64,000 nt of DNA from Azoarcus_F sp048158365 (GTDB lineage: Bacteria; Pseudomonadota; Gammaproteobacteria; Burkholderiales; Rhodocyclaceae): the NCBI GenBank assembly GCA_048158365.1, contig JBLLNL010000007.1. One strand, 5' to 3'. The notes under the pieces were generated by a model, which searched no databases, had not been told where the DNA came from, and saw nothing but the letters and a program-made list of their open reading frames with translations. Both the position numbers and the translations under genes were made by a program. This document shows, one piece after another, positions 1-11,268 of the stretch; position 1 is the stretch's first letter; every line of letters starts with the position of its first letter.

Positions 1-2
1 TC

Positions 3-623
3 GACTACAACCGGTCGTGGTCGCGGCAGATGCAGCAGATCGACCCCGGTTTCTTCGACAAGCTGTCCCACCTGCAGAGCCCGGAATACCTGTGGATAGG
101 CTGTTCCGATTCGCGCGTACCGGCCAACCAGATCGTCGGTCTGTTGCCGGGCGAGGTCTTCGTGCATCGCAACGTCGCCAACGTGGTGGTCCATACCGAC
201 CTGAACTGTCTGGCGGTCGTGCAGTACGCGGTGGACGTGCTGCAGGTGAAGCACATCATGGTCGTCGGACATTATGGCTGCGGCGGCGTGAAAGCCGCGC
301 TGGACCGTGCCCGGGTCGGTCTGGTCGATCTGTGGTTGCGCCACGTGCAGGACGTGCATGTGCGCCATGTCAAGGTCGTCGACGCGCTGCCGCCCGAGTT
401 GCGCTACGACCGCCTTTGCGAGCTCAACGTCATCGAACAGGTGGCCAACGTGGCCCAGACCGTCGTCGTGCAGGACGCCTGGCAACGCGGCCAGCACCTG
501 ACCGTCCATGGCTGGATCTACGGACTGAAGAATGGTCTGATCCGGGATCTCGGCATGAATGTGAGTCGCAGCGAAGAACTCATGCCGCATTATGTAGCGG
601 CGCTCGAAGCGCTCGGGAGCTGA
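3..623 (+). CDS. can: Beta-class carbonic anhydrase, 5' end cut off by window
   Basis: Zinc enzyme interconverting CO2 and bicarbonate in the cytoplasm. The frame is open from base 3, so the true start lies outside the window; 206 residues are visible, starting DYNRSWSRQMQQ, which is how beta-class enzymes continue after their N-terminal helix. Only a dozen or so residues should be missing. The zinc-ligand motifs are present: CSDSR (visible residue 34 onward) and GHYGCGG (His and Cys ligands). Length and sequence match the Can/CynT family of proteobacteria. It is convergent with the AraC-type gene. A methionine at base 30 is internal and should not be taken as the start. Confidence 0.95.
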   Translation, partial: DYNRSWSRQMQQIDPGFFDKLSHLQSPEYLWIGCSDSRVPANQIVGLLPGEVFVHRNVANVVVHTDLNCLAVVQYAVDVLQVKHIMVVGHYGCGGVKAALDRARVGLVDLWLRHVQDVHVRHVKVVDALPPELRYDRLCELNVIEQVANVAQTVVVQDAWQRGQHLTVHGWIYGLKNGLIRDLGMNVSRSEELMPHYVAALEALGS

Positions 624-644
624 GCGCGACGCGTCAGCGGATAA

Positions 645-662
645 AAGGGCCGTTCGGCCTTT
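645..662. terminator. Candidate bidirectional terminator hairpin
   Basis: An 8 bp stem (AAGGGCCG / CGGCCTTT, one G-T pair) with a TT loop lies 22 bases after the can stop. Read on the minus strand the hairpin is followed by a short T run (CTTTTATC), so it could also end transcripts from the convergent AraC-type gene. The plus-strand side has no T tract. Confidence 0.5.
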
Positions 663-669
663 CCGTCCC

Positions 670-835
670 AGGAGGCTGTCGGACTTGAGGCTGATCTACT
701 GCGCCGGTGGGAGAATCGGTCCATATCTGCCCGATTTTTGCGTTGCATAGAACCACTATGCGCCTCAAAATCAACCAGATCTGTCTTCGCTTTCCCACCC
801 GGCTCGTGACGATCGCTCAAGTCCGACAGCCTCCT
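670..835. repeat. 166 bp element with perfect 20 bp terminal inverted repeats
   Basis: Bases 670-689 and 816-835 are exact reverse complements (AGGAGGCTGTCGGACTTGAG / CTCAAGTCCGACAGCCTCCT). The interior holds a smaller hairpin (GCATAG-AACCA-CTATGC) and no convincing gene. The right terminus ends inside the TAG stop codon of the AraC-type gene (834-836), so insertion may have supplied that stop. Size and structure resemble a MITE or a dispersed intergenic repeat; no transposase is present. Confidence 0.75.
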
Positions 836-1901
836 AGGCCGGTGCTTCGGTCTTCGCGCCCTGTGCCATCGCCCCGGACCTGAACACGCCCGGCGTCACG
901 CCGACCCATTCGCGGAACGCGCGCGCGAAGCTCTTGTCGCTATCGAACCCGACCGCAGCGGCGATCTGCTTCATCGGCTTGCGCGTGTGCAGCAGCAGCC
1001 TGATGGCCTGTTCGCGGCGGGCTTCGTTCTTCAGTCGCTGCAGCGACACGCCTTCGTCCTTGAGCTGGCGGTGCAGCGTGCGGACCGACAGGTTGAGTTG
1101 CGGGGCGAGTTCCTCCGCGGTGTGGGCGGCGGCCGGGTCGGCGGCGAGGAGCTGGCGGACGCTGTGCACCAGCAGGCGGTCGCGGCGGTACTGGAGCACG
1201 GTGAGCGGCAATGCGCGTTGCAGCATGGTCTGCAGCGCGCGCTCGTCGCGCCGCACTGGCAGGGCGAGGTAGCGGGCGTCGAAGCCGAAGCCGGCGGCGT
1301 CGGCAGCGAAACGCAGCGGACCGGGGAACAGATAGCGGTACGCGTCGGCGTGGGGCGGCGCGGCGAACGGGAAGGTCGTCTCGGCCAGCGCGATGCGCGA
1401 GTCGATCAGCCAGCTGGCGTAGCCGAGCAGGTAGCGCAGGCTGCTGACGAGGCAGAACTCGCGCAGCTCACCCAGGTCGCAGGCTTCGGTGATGCGTATC
1501 GTGGCCATGCCGCGCTGTTGATCGAGGCCGAGCGAGATGTCCTCGGTGAGCAGGCGGTGGTGGCGGCACCAGCGCTTCAGTGCCACCTCCAGCGTCGGCG
1601 AACCCAGCGATGCGCGGCACAGCATGCCGTAGCTGCCCCAGGGCAGGCGGCGCGAGAACCAGCCCAGGGCCTCGTCGTCGAGTTCCTGCATCGCGGTACC
1701 GGACATCACCTCCATCTGCGCCGCGGTGACCCGCGCGTCGGGGTTATCCAGCAGCCTGGCGGGGATCTGCGCCTGCTGCAGCGCACTGGCCGGATCCATG
1801 CCCAGGCGCGCGTATCCGACGACGATCGCATGGATGAACGCGATCGGTGTAGCGGCGCGACCGCGCGTCAGTTCGGCTGGCGAGGGGGCGAGGATCTTCA
1901 T
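834..1901 (-). CDS. AraC-family transcriptional regulator with arabinose-binding-type N-terminal domain
   Basis: Predicted DNA-binding regulator of 355 residues. Residues about 15-200 look like the arabinose-binding-type sensor domain (PF12625 type) of OruR/ArgR-like AraC proteins. The C-terminal 100 residues hold the double helix-turn-helix, with the LNLSVRTLHRQLKDEG helix pair and the typical end IAAAVGFDSDKSFARAFREW. The start MKILAPSPAEL was chosen over an upstream TTG because the family begins close to it. The gene diverges from liuA with a 161 bp gap, which suggests control of the leucine/isovalerate operon. Known liu regulators are MerR-type (LiuR) or TetR-type (LiuQ), so an AraC-type gene here would be different; the inducer is unknown. 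Confidence 0.85.
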   Translation of the reverse strand: MKILAPSPAELTRGRAATPIAFIHAIVVGYARLGMDPASALQQAQIPARLLDNPDARVTAAQMEVMSGTAMQELDDEALGWFSRRLPWGSYGMLCRASLGSPTLEVALKRWCRHHRLLTEDISLGLDQQRGMATIRITEACDLGELREFCLVSSLRYLLGYASWLIDSRIALAETTFPFAAPPHADAYRYLFPGPLRFAADAAGFGFDARYLALPVRRDERALQTMLQRALPLTVLQYRRDRLLVHSVRQLLAADPAAAHTAEELAPQLNLSVRTLHRQLKDEGVSLQRLKNEARREQAIRLLLHTRKPMKQIAAAVGFDSDKSFARAFREWVGVTPGVFRSGAMAQGAKTEAPA

Positions 1902-1922
1902 CAACAGCAATGCTAGACATCG

Positions 1923-1949
1923 TGGCACGATTTGCAACCCCAATGGCAC
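1923..1949. promoter_or_regulatory. Direct repeats TGGCAC spaced 21 bp in the liuA/araC divergent region
   Basis: TGGCAC occurs at 1923-1928 and 1944-1949, in the same orientation and two helical turns apart. AraC-family proteins with two HTH motifs bind such direct repeats. They lie just upstream of the AraC-type start and about 115-140 bp upstream of the liuA start. A possible -10 (CATAAT) is at 2003-2008. Functional assignment is inference. Confidence 0.35.
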
Positions 1950-2062
1950 TCGTCGCTCATCGCTTCCGGCTAATCTCCGTACATCCTTGGGCGGCGGCCG
2001 TCCATAATGGGTTCATGCGCGCCGCCCTCGCGTCAAGACAACCCGGAGAAGGAGACCTCTAC

Positions 2063-3235
2063 ATGAACGTTCCGAGCCTGAACCTGAACCTCGGTGAAGA
2101 CATCGACGCCCTGCGCGACAGCGTGCGGGATTTCGCGCAGAACGAGATCGCCCCGCGTGCCGAGGCGATCGATCGCGAGAACGAATTCCCGGCCGACCTG
2201 TGGAGGAAGTTCGGGGACATGGGGCTGCTCGGCATGACCGCGGAAGAGGAGTATGGCGGCACCGGCATGGGCTATCTCGCCCATATCGTCGCGATGGAGG
2301 AGATCTCGCGTGCGTCCGCATCGGTCGGGCTGTCCTATGGCGCGCACTCCAACCTGTGCGTGAACCAGATCAGGCGCAACGGCAACGCCGCGCAGAAGCA
2401 GAAATATCTGCCCAAGCTGATCTCGGGCGAACATGTCGGCGCGCTGGCGATGTCCGAGCCGAATGCCGGATCCGACGTGGTGTCGATGAAGCTGCGCGCC
2501 GACCGCAAGGGCGATCGCTATGTGCTGAACGGCGCGAAGATGTGGATCACCAACGGTGGCGACGCCGACACGCTGGTCGTCTATGCCAAGACCGACGTCG
2601 AGGCCGGGCCGCGCGGCGTGACCGCCTTCCTGGTCGAGAAGGGCATGGAGGGCTTCAGTTGCGGCACCCACCTAGACAAGCTGGGCATGCGCGGTTCGAA
2701 CACCTATCCGCTGTTTTTCGACGACTGCGAGGTGCCCGAGGAGAACGTGCTCGGCGAGATCGGCGGCGGCGTCAAGGTGCTGATGAGCGGGCTGGACTAC
2801 GAGCGGGCGGTGCTGTGCGGTGGTCCGCTGGGCATCATGGCGGCCTGCATGGACGTGGTCGTGCCCTACCTGCACGACCGCAAGCAGTTCGGCCAGAGCA
2901 TCGGCGAATTCCAGCTGATGCAGGGCAAGGTGGCCGACATGTACACCATCTGGTCTGCGTCGCGCGCCTATGTGTACGCGGTCGGTCAGGCCTGCGACCG
3001 CATGGATCACAGCCGAGCGCTGCGCAAGGATGCGGCCGCCGCGATCCTGTATTCGGCCGAGAAGGCGACCTGGATGGCCGGCGAGGCGATCCAGACCCTG
3101 GGCGGCAACGGCTACATCAACGAATACCCGACCGGTCGCCTGTGGCGCGATGCGAAGCTGTACGAGATCGGAGCCGGCACCTCCGAGATCCGGCGCATGC
3201 TGATCGGCCGCGAGCTGTTCGCCGAAACCGCCTGA
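2063..3235 (+). CDS. liuA: Isovaleryl-CoA dehydrogenase
   Basis: FAD enzyme oxidising isovaleryl-CoA to 3-methylcrotonyl-CoA in leucine breakdown. It has 390 residues, the usual length. ATG at 2063 follows the ribosome site GGAGAAGGAG. Two features separate it from other acyl-CoA dehydrogenases: the catalytic Glu lies in helix G (LDYERAVLCGGPLG), and the position used by medium/short-chain enzymes is non-acidic (LYEIGAGTSEIRR). Acyl-CoA dehydrogenase signatures AMSEPNAGSD and GGNGYINEYPTGRLWRDAK are present. It is the first gene of the liu operon and diverges from the AraC-type regulator. Confidence 0.95.
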   Translation: MNVPSLNLNLGEDIDALRDSVRDFAQNEIAPRAEAIDRENEFPADLWRKFGDMGLLGMTAEEEYGGTGMGYLAHIVAMEEISRASASVGLSYGAHSNLCVNQIRRNGNAAQKQKYLPKLISGEHVGALAMSEPNAGSDVVSMKLRADRKGDRYVLNGAKMWITNGGDADTLVVYAKTDVEAGPRGVTAFLVEKGMEGFSCGTHLDKLGMRGSNTYPLFFDDCEVPEENVLGEIGGGVKVLMSGLDYERAVLCGGPLGIMAACMDVVVPYLHDRKQFGQSIGEFQLMQGKVADMYTIWSASRAYVYAVGQACDRMDHSRALRKDAAAAILYSAEKATWMAGEAIQTLGGNGYINEYPTGRLWRDAKLYEIGAGTSEIRRMLIGRELFAETA

Positions 3236-3360
3236 CCCCGATCCCCGACGCGTGCGCGGCCCGGCCGCGCCGTACCGACGGGTGGGGGGCTGCGACCGCA
3301 TGAGCTTTCAGCGACCGCCCCCTCGCTTCGTCGATCAACCCGAGCATAAGGAGTGATTCC

Positions 3361-4542
3361 ATGAGTGACCCGATTGTCATCGTATCTGCCGCCCGTACCC
3401 CGATGGGAGGCTTCCAGGGCGATTTCGCCAGCGTGACCGCGCCGCAACTCGGTGCGGTCGCGATCCGGGCCGCGGTCGAGCGCGCGGGCATCAAGCCCGA
3501 GCAGGTCGAGGAGGTGATCTTCGGCAACGTGCTGCAGGCCGGCGTCGGCCAGGCACCGGCCCGCCAGGCGTCGCTGGGTGCGGGGCTGCCGCTGTCGGCC
3601 GGCTGCACCACGGTGCACAAGGTCTGTGGGTCCGGCATGAAGGCGACGATGCTCGCGCGCGACCTGCTCGTCGCCGGCAGCAACGACATCATGGTGTCGG
3701 GCGGCATGGAGTCCATGTCGAACGCGCCCTATTTGCTGCCCAAGGCGCGTGGCGGTTATCGCCTCGGCCATGGCCAGTTGCTCGATCACATGTTCTTCGA
3801 CGGACTGGAAGACGCGTATCAGAAGGGCCGGCTGATGGGGACCTTCGCGGAGGAATGCGCCGACAGCTACGGGTTCACGCGGGCGGCGCAGGACGAATTC
3901 GCGATCGCCTCCACGCAGCGCGCGCAAAAGGCGATCCAGGACGGCTCGTTCGCGTGGGAGGTGGCTCCGGTCACCGTGGCCGGACGCAAGGGCGATGTCG
4001 TGGTGGACAAGGACGAGCAGCCGCTGAAGGCGCAGCTTGACAAGATCGGCGGCCTGAAGGCGGCCTTCCGCAAGGACGGGACCGTCACCGCCGCCAACTC
4101 CAGTTCGATCTCGGACGGCGCCGCCGCCCTGGTGCTGATGCGCCGGTCGACTGCCGATGCGCTCGGACTCACGCCGCTGGCGACCATCGTCGGCCATGCG
4201 ACCCACGCGCAGGAACCCAACCTGTTCACCACCGCACCTGTCGGCGCGATCCGCAAGGTGCTCGGCCAGGTCGGCTGGACCGCGGAGCAGGTAGACCTGT
4301 GGGAGATCAACGAAGCTTTCGCGGTAGTCACGATGGCCGCGATGCACGACCTGAAGCTGCCGCATGACAAGGTGAACGTACATGGTGGCGCCTGTGCGCT
4401 GGGTCATCCGATCGGCGCATCCGGTGCGCGCATCATCGTCACGCTGCTCGGCGCGCTGCGTCAGTACGGACTGAAGCGCGGCGTCGCCAGCCTGTGCATA
4501 GGCGGTGGCGAGGCGACCGCGCTCGCGGTGGAGATGGTCTGA
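3361..4542 (+). CDS. atoB: Acetyl-CoA acetyltransferase (thiolase)
   Basis: Type II thiolase, 393 residues, condensing two acetyl-CoA or cleaving acetoacetyl-CoA. The nucleophilic Cys is in TTVHKVCGSGMKA. The C-terminal catalytic Cys/His motif is GGACALGHPIGASGAR, and NEAFA is present. Its start has the ribosome site AAGGAG 9 bases upstream. Placement after liuA suggests it recycles acetoacetate, the end product of the leucine pathway, to acetyl-CoA. A candidate short GC palindrome lies in the 125 bp gap before it. Confidence 0.92.
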   Translation: MSDPIVIVSAARTPMGGFQGDFASVTAPQLGAVAIRAAVERAGIKPEQVEEVIFGNVLQAGVGQAPARQASLGAGLPLSAGCTTVHKVCGSGMKATMLARDLLVAGSNDIMVSGGMESMSNAPYLLPKARGGYRLGHGQLLDHMFFDGLEDAYQKGRLMGTFAEECADSYGFTRAAQDEFAIASTQRAQKAIQDGSFAWEVAPVTVAGRKGDVVVDKDEQPLKAQLDKIGGLKAAFRKDGTVTAANSSSISDGAAALVLMRRSTADALGLTPLATIVGHATHAQEPNLFTTAPVGAIRKVLGQVGWTAEQVDLWEINEAFAVVTMAAMHDLKLPHDKVNVHGGACALGHPIGASGARIIVTLLGALRQYGLKRGVASLCIGGGEATALAVEMV

Positions 4543-4581
4543 GCGCTGACCGGTAAAACCAGGTAACAACGGAGACGACGC

Positions 4582-5715
4582 ATGATTCTCACCGAAGAGC
4601 AGGAAATGATCCGCGACGCGATGCGCGCGTTCGCGCAGGAGCGGCTCGCGCCGTTCGCGGCCGACTGGGATCGCAACCACACCTTTCCGCGTGAAGCACT
4701 GACCGAACTCGCGGGCCTCGGCGCGATGGGCATGGTGGTTCCCGAGGAGTGGGGCGGTGCCGGCATGGACTACATGAGCCTGGTGCTCGCGCTCGAGGAG
4801 ATCGCCGCAGGAGATGGCGCGACCTCGACCATCGTCAGCGTGCAGAACTCGCTGCCGTGCGGAATCATCAACCGCTTCGGTTCGGATGCACAGAAGGACC
4901 GCTGGCTGCGTCGTCTCGCGAGCGGCGAGGCACTGGGCTGCTTTTGCCTGACCGAACCGCATGTCGGCTCGGACGCATCGGCGATCCGCACGTCGGCCGT
5001 GCGGGACGGCGACCAGTGGGTGCTGAACGGCGTGAAGCAGTTCATCACTACCGGCAAGTACGCCGATGTCGCGATCGTGTTCGCGGTCACCGACAAGGCG
5101 GCGGGCAAGAAAGGGATCTCGTGCTTCCTGGTGCCGGCCGATTCGCCGGGTTACCAGGTCGGACGGATCGAGGAGAAGATGGGGCAGAAGGCCTCGGACA
5201 CCACCCAGATCCTGTTCGAGGACTGCCGGGTGCCGGCCGATGCGCTGGTCGGCGAAGCGGGCCAGGGCTACAAGATCGCATTGTCCAACCTCGAAGCCGG
5301 TCGCATCGGGATCGCCGCGCAGTGTCTGGGCATGGCCCGTGCAGCGCTCGAGGCCGCGATCAAGTATGCGCACGAGCGCGAGAGCTTCGGCAAGCCGATC
5401 TTCGAGCATCAGGCGGTGAACTTCCGTCTGGCCGACATGGCCACCCAGCTCGAGGCGGCGCGCCAGCTGGTGTGGCACGCGGCCAGCCTGAAGGACGCGG
5501 GACGCCCGTGCCTGAAGGAGGCGTCGATGGCCAAGCTGTTCGCGTCCGAGATGGCCGAGCGGGTGTGCTCGGACGCGATCCAGGTGCATGGGGGGTACGG
5601 CTACGTCAGCGATTTCCCGGTCGAGCGGATCTACCGCGACGTGCGGGTCTGCCAGATCTACGAGGGCGCCAGCGACATCCAGCGGCTCGTGATCGGACGC
5701 TCGCTGGCGGGCTGA
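4582..5715 (+). CDS. Acyl-CoA dehydrogenase, short/branched-chain type
   Basis: A second acyl-CoA dehydrogenase of 377 residues. Unlike LiuA it keeps the catalytic Glu at the usual C-terminal position (QIYEGASDIQRLVIG). It also carries CFCLTEPHVGSDAS and QVHGGYGYVSDFPVERIYRD. This points to a butyryl-, short- or branched-chain-specific enzyme; the exact substrate cannot be read. It starts 39 bases after atoB and belongs to the liu operon. It may process isobutyryl- or 2-methylbutyryl-CoA, the other branched-chain intermediates, which is inference. Confidence 0.88.
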   Translation: MILTEEQEMIRDAMRAFAQERLAPFAADWDRNHTFPREALTELAGLGAMGMVVPEEWGGAGMDYMSLVLALEEIAAGDGATSTIVSVQNSLPCGIINRFGSDAQKDRWLRRLASGEALGCFCLTEPHVGSDASAIRTSAVRDGDQWVLNGVKQFITTGKYADVAIVFAVTDKAAGKKGISCFLVPADSPGYQVGRIEEKMGQKASDTTQILFEDCRVPADALVGEAGQGYKIALSNLEAGRIGIAAQCLGMARAALEAAIKYAHERESFGKPIFEHQAVNFRLADMATQLEAARQLVWHAASLKDAGRPCLKEASMAKLFASEMAERVCSDAIQVHGGYGYVSDFPVERIYRDVRVCQIYEGASDIQRLVIGRSLAG

Positions 5716-5725
5716 CAAGCTTTTC

Positions 5726-5795
5726 AGATCCTGCGGCAATTGCGTCGACCGGGCTCCTTGCCTCCCTCTCCACCCGGTCGTGCGCCGCAGGATCT
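5726..5795. repeat. Long intergenic hairpin between acyl-CoA dehydrogenase and isomerase genes
   Basis: A perfect 12 bp inverted repeat (AGATCCTGCGGC at 5726-5737, its complement at 5784-5795) encloses a second 7 bp one (GACCGGG 5747-5753 / CCCGGTC 5773-5779). It starts 10 bases after the stop codon and is followed by CTTTACA. It could attenuate or terminate transcription inside the operon, or be a REP-like repeat. Confidence 0.6.
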
Positions 5796-5822
5796 CTTTA
5801 CACCCTGGCCGGAGTCGTCACG

Positions 5823-6425
5823 ATGACCGCAGCAATCGACTTCTATTTCGATTTCTCTTCGCCCTTTGGCTATTTCATGGCCGAGAAGATCGACGAGGTG
5901 GCCGCCCGTCATGGCCGCGACGTGCACTGGCGCCCCTATCTGCTGGGCGCGGTGTACAAGAAGCTGGGCGAGCAACCGCTGCCTTCCCGACCGATAAAGG
6001 GGCCTTACTCGGTTCATGACTTTGCGCGTACCGGTCGATTTCTGGGCCTGAAGTCGCGGATTCCGGACAATTTTCCGGTCGGCACGCAGCATGCCGCGCG
6101 TGCGTTCTACTGGTTGTCGGACCAGGATCCGGTGCTTGCGCGGCGCTTCGCGCTGGCGACCTTCCGGGCCTATTTCGTGGATGGCCGCGACATCTCGCAG
6201 CCGGAAGTCGTTTGCGACATCGCGGTCGATCTGGGCGTCGATCGGGCTGCGCTGCAGCGTGCATTGGTCGATGATGCGGTCAAGGCCCGGCTGCGCGCGG
6301 CCTGCGACGAGGCGCTCGAGCGCGGCGTGTTCGGGTCGCCCTACGTCATCATCGACGGCGAGCCGTTCTGGGGTGTGGATCGCCTGCCGCAGATCGAGCG
6401 CTGGCTGGCCGAGGGCGGTTTCTGA
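5823..6425 (+). CDS. DsbA-fold 2-hydroxychromene-2-carboxylate isomerase family protein
   Basis: Protein of 200 residues of the HCCA isomerase/kappa-GST group. The N-terminus IDFYFDFSSPFGYF is the family's glutathione-binding region, with the active-site Ser in SSP and no CxxC. The C-terminus has GVFGSPYVIIDGEPFWGVDRL, the cis-Pro loop region. The ATG at 5823 was chosen because homology starts there; a much longer open frame upstream is a shadow of the dehydrogenase. Members isomerise aromatic catabolic intermediates or conjugate glutathione. Its role in a leucine operon is unclear; detoxifying reactive enoyl-CoA species is only a guess. Confidence 0.85.
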   Translation: MTAAIDFYFDFSSPFGYFMAEKIDEVAARHGRDVHWRPYLLGAVYKKLGEQPLPSRPIKGPYSVHDFARTGRFLGLKSRIPDNFPVGTQHAARAFYWLSDQDPVLARRFALATFRAYFVDGRDISQPEVVCDIAVDLGVDRAALQRALVDDAVKARLRAACDEALERGVFGSPYVIIDGEPFWGVDRLPQIERWLAEGGF

Positions 6426-6490
6426 TTCATCGAACATGGGACACGAATGCCGTCATCGAAGACCGGCCGTGCACGATCAGGTGAGGAGAC

Positions 6491-8098
<1,608 letters not shown>

Positions 8099-8150
8099 TG
8101 TAGGGCGATGCCGGAACCGGCATCGCGCCGATACGAGGAGACCGGAAACA

Positions 8151-8939
8151 ATGTACCAAACACTCGAAATCGAATTGAAGCAGGGCGTGGCCAACGTCTG
8201 GATGAACCGGCCGGATGTGCATAACGCCTTCAATGCGCAGCTGATCGTGGATCTGACCGAGGCGTGCAACGAGCTGGACGCCGACGACGCGGTGCGGTTG
8301 GTGGTGCTGGGCGGGCGGGGCAAAAGCTTCTCGGCCGGGGCCGACCTCAACTGGATGAAAGCGGCGGGCGAGGCGAGCGAGGCCGAAAACTTCGGCGACG
8401 CGATGCGGCTGGCCGGCATGCTGCGCACGCTGGCCGAGATGAATAAGCCGACCATCGCGCGGGTTCAGGGTGCGGCCCTCGGCGGCGGTACCGGGCTGGC
8501 GAGTGCCTGCGACATCTGCGTCGCGAGCGAGAGGGCCGTGTTCGCGACGTCGGAGGTCAAGTTCGGCATCATTCCGTCGGCGATCAGCCCCTACGTGATC
8601 CGCGCAATCGGCGAGCGTCAGGCCTACCGCTATTTCCTGAGCGCCGAGCGCATCGGCGCACAACGTGCGTTCGAGATCGGCCTCGCCCATGAAGTGGTCG
8701 CTGCCGACCAACTCGACGCCAAGGTCGCCGAGATCGTTGGCGCGCTGCTGCAAGGGGGGCCGCTGTCCCAGGCCGCCGCCAAGGACCTGATCCGCGGCGT
8801 GGCCAACCGCCCGATCGACGACGCCGTGGTCGAGGACACCGCCCGGCGCATCTCGCAGCTGCGCGTGACGCCGGAAGCGCGGGAAGGCCTGGACGCCTTT
8901 CTGAGCAAGCGCCCAGCGGCGTGGGTGCCGACGGAATGA
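8151..8939 (+). CDS. liuC: Enoyl-CoA hydratase/isomerase, probable methylglutaconyl-CoA hydratase
   Basis: Crotonase-fold protein of 262 residues. The oxyanion-hole segments are FSAGADLNWMK and GAALGGGTGLASACDICVAS, and the region SEVKFGIIPSAISPYVIRAIG is typical of LiuC. Position between the two MCC subunits marks it as the hydratase converting 3-methylglutaconyl-CoA to HMG-CoA. The start is preceded by ATACGAGGAGACC. Family assignment is firm; substrate is from context. Confidence 0.92.
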   Translation: MYQTLEIELKQGVANVWMNRPDVHNAFNAQLIVDLTEACNELDADDAVRLVVLGGRGKSFSAGADLNWMKAAGEASEAENFGDAMRLAGMLRTLAEMNKPTIARVQGAALGGGTGLASACDICVASERAVFATSEVKFGIIPSAISPYVIRAIGERQAYRYFLSAERIGAQRAFEIGLAHEVVAADQLDAKVAEIVGALLQGGPLSQAAAKDLIRGVANRPIDDAVVEDTARRISQLRVTPEAREGLDAFLSKRPAAWVPTE

Positions 8940-8950
8940 ATCAGCAGGTT

Positions 8951-9049
8951 CCTCCCCCTTCGAGGGGGAGGACAGGAGGGGGATGGGTTTGGTGCGAGCG
9001 CTGCGAAGTCCACCCATCCCCACCCCAGCCCTCCCCTTGAAGGGGAGGG
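8951..9049. repeat. Palindromic intergenic repeat, copy 1
   Basis: Two 21 bp palindromes (CCTCCCCCTTCGAGGGGGAG... at 8951-8971 and CCCTCCCCTTGAAGGGGAGG... at 9029-9049) flank a core in which GGAGGGGGATGGG is mirrored by CCCATCCCCACCC. The whole unit folds into a long hairpin. A similar unit is at 50288-50413 and a half unit at 16261-16302, so this is a dispersed repeat family. Confidence 0.8.
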
Positions 9050-9107
9050 AGCGAACCGATCACTTCGCTGAGCTTCGGCTCACGGAAAACGAGGCTGGAG
9101 ACATATG

Positions 9108-9242
9108 ATGTTCGAGAAGATACTGATCGCAATCCGCGGCGACCAGCCGCTTGGCGGCGCAGCGACGCAGTCACATCGCCAAGGGTGCGCAGCACGCCAG
9201 GCGAATTCGCCGCGAAATCGGGCCGTTGGTGCGTGGAGGTGA
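9108..9242 (+). pseudogene. Truncated duplicate of the liuD 5' end (44-codon open frame)
   Basis: The frame starts MFEKILIAIRGD, nearly the same as the start of LiuD (MFEKILIANRGE) 138 bp downstream, then runs into unrelated residues and stops 3 bases before the liuD ATG. A GCTGGAGACAT ribosome-site-like sequence precedes it. It looks like an abortive duplication of the biotin carboxylase start, left between a palindromic repeat and the real gene. It is unlikely to make an active protein but could act as an upstream reading frame. The first 12 codons show synonymous differences, so the copy is not recent. Confidence 0.6.
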
Positions 9243-9245
9243 CCC

Positions 9246-11258
<2,013 letters not shown>

Positions 11259-11268
11259 GGAGCGTGGG

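Noticed and set aside
590..820. Minus-strand frame across the 166 bp element
   Set aside because: It lies in the repeat and has no homology-like features; the repeat explains the sequence.
1923..1936. Possible sigma-54 promoter TGGCACGATTTGCA before liuA
   Set aside because: The GG to GC spacing is 8 bases rather than the required 10, so it does not fit; the TGGCAC was kept only as a possible regulator site.
2200..3303. 367-codon plus-strand frame in another phase within liuA
   Set aside because: It is a shadow of liuA; the true frame has all acyl-CoA dehydrogenase motifs.
3112..5739. 875-codon open frame on the minus strand
   Set aside because: It is antisense to the thiolase and dehydrogenase genes, has no recognisable motif, and arises from the high G+C of the real genes.
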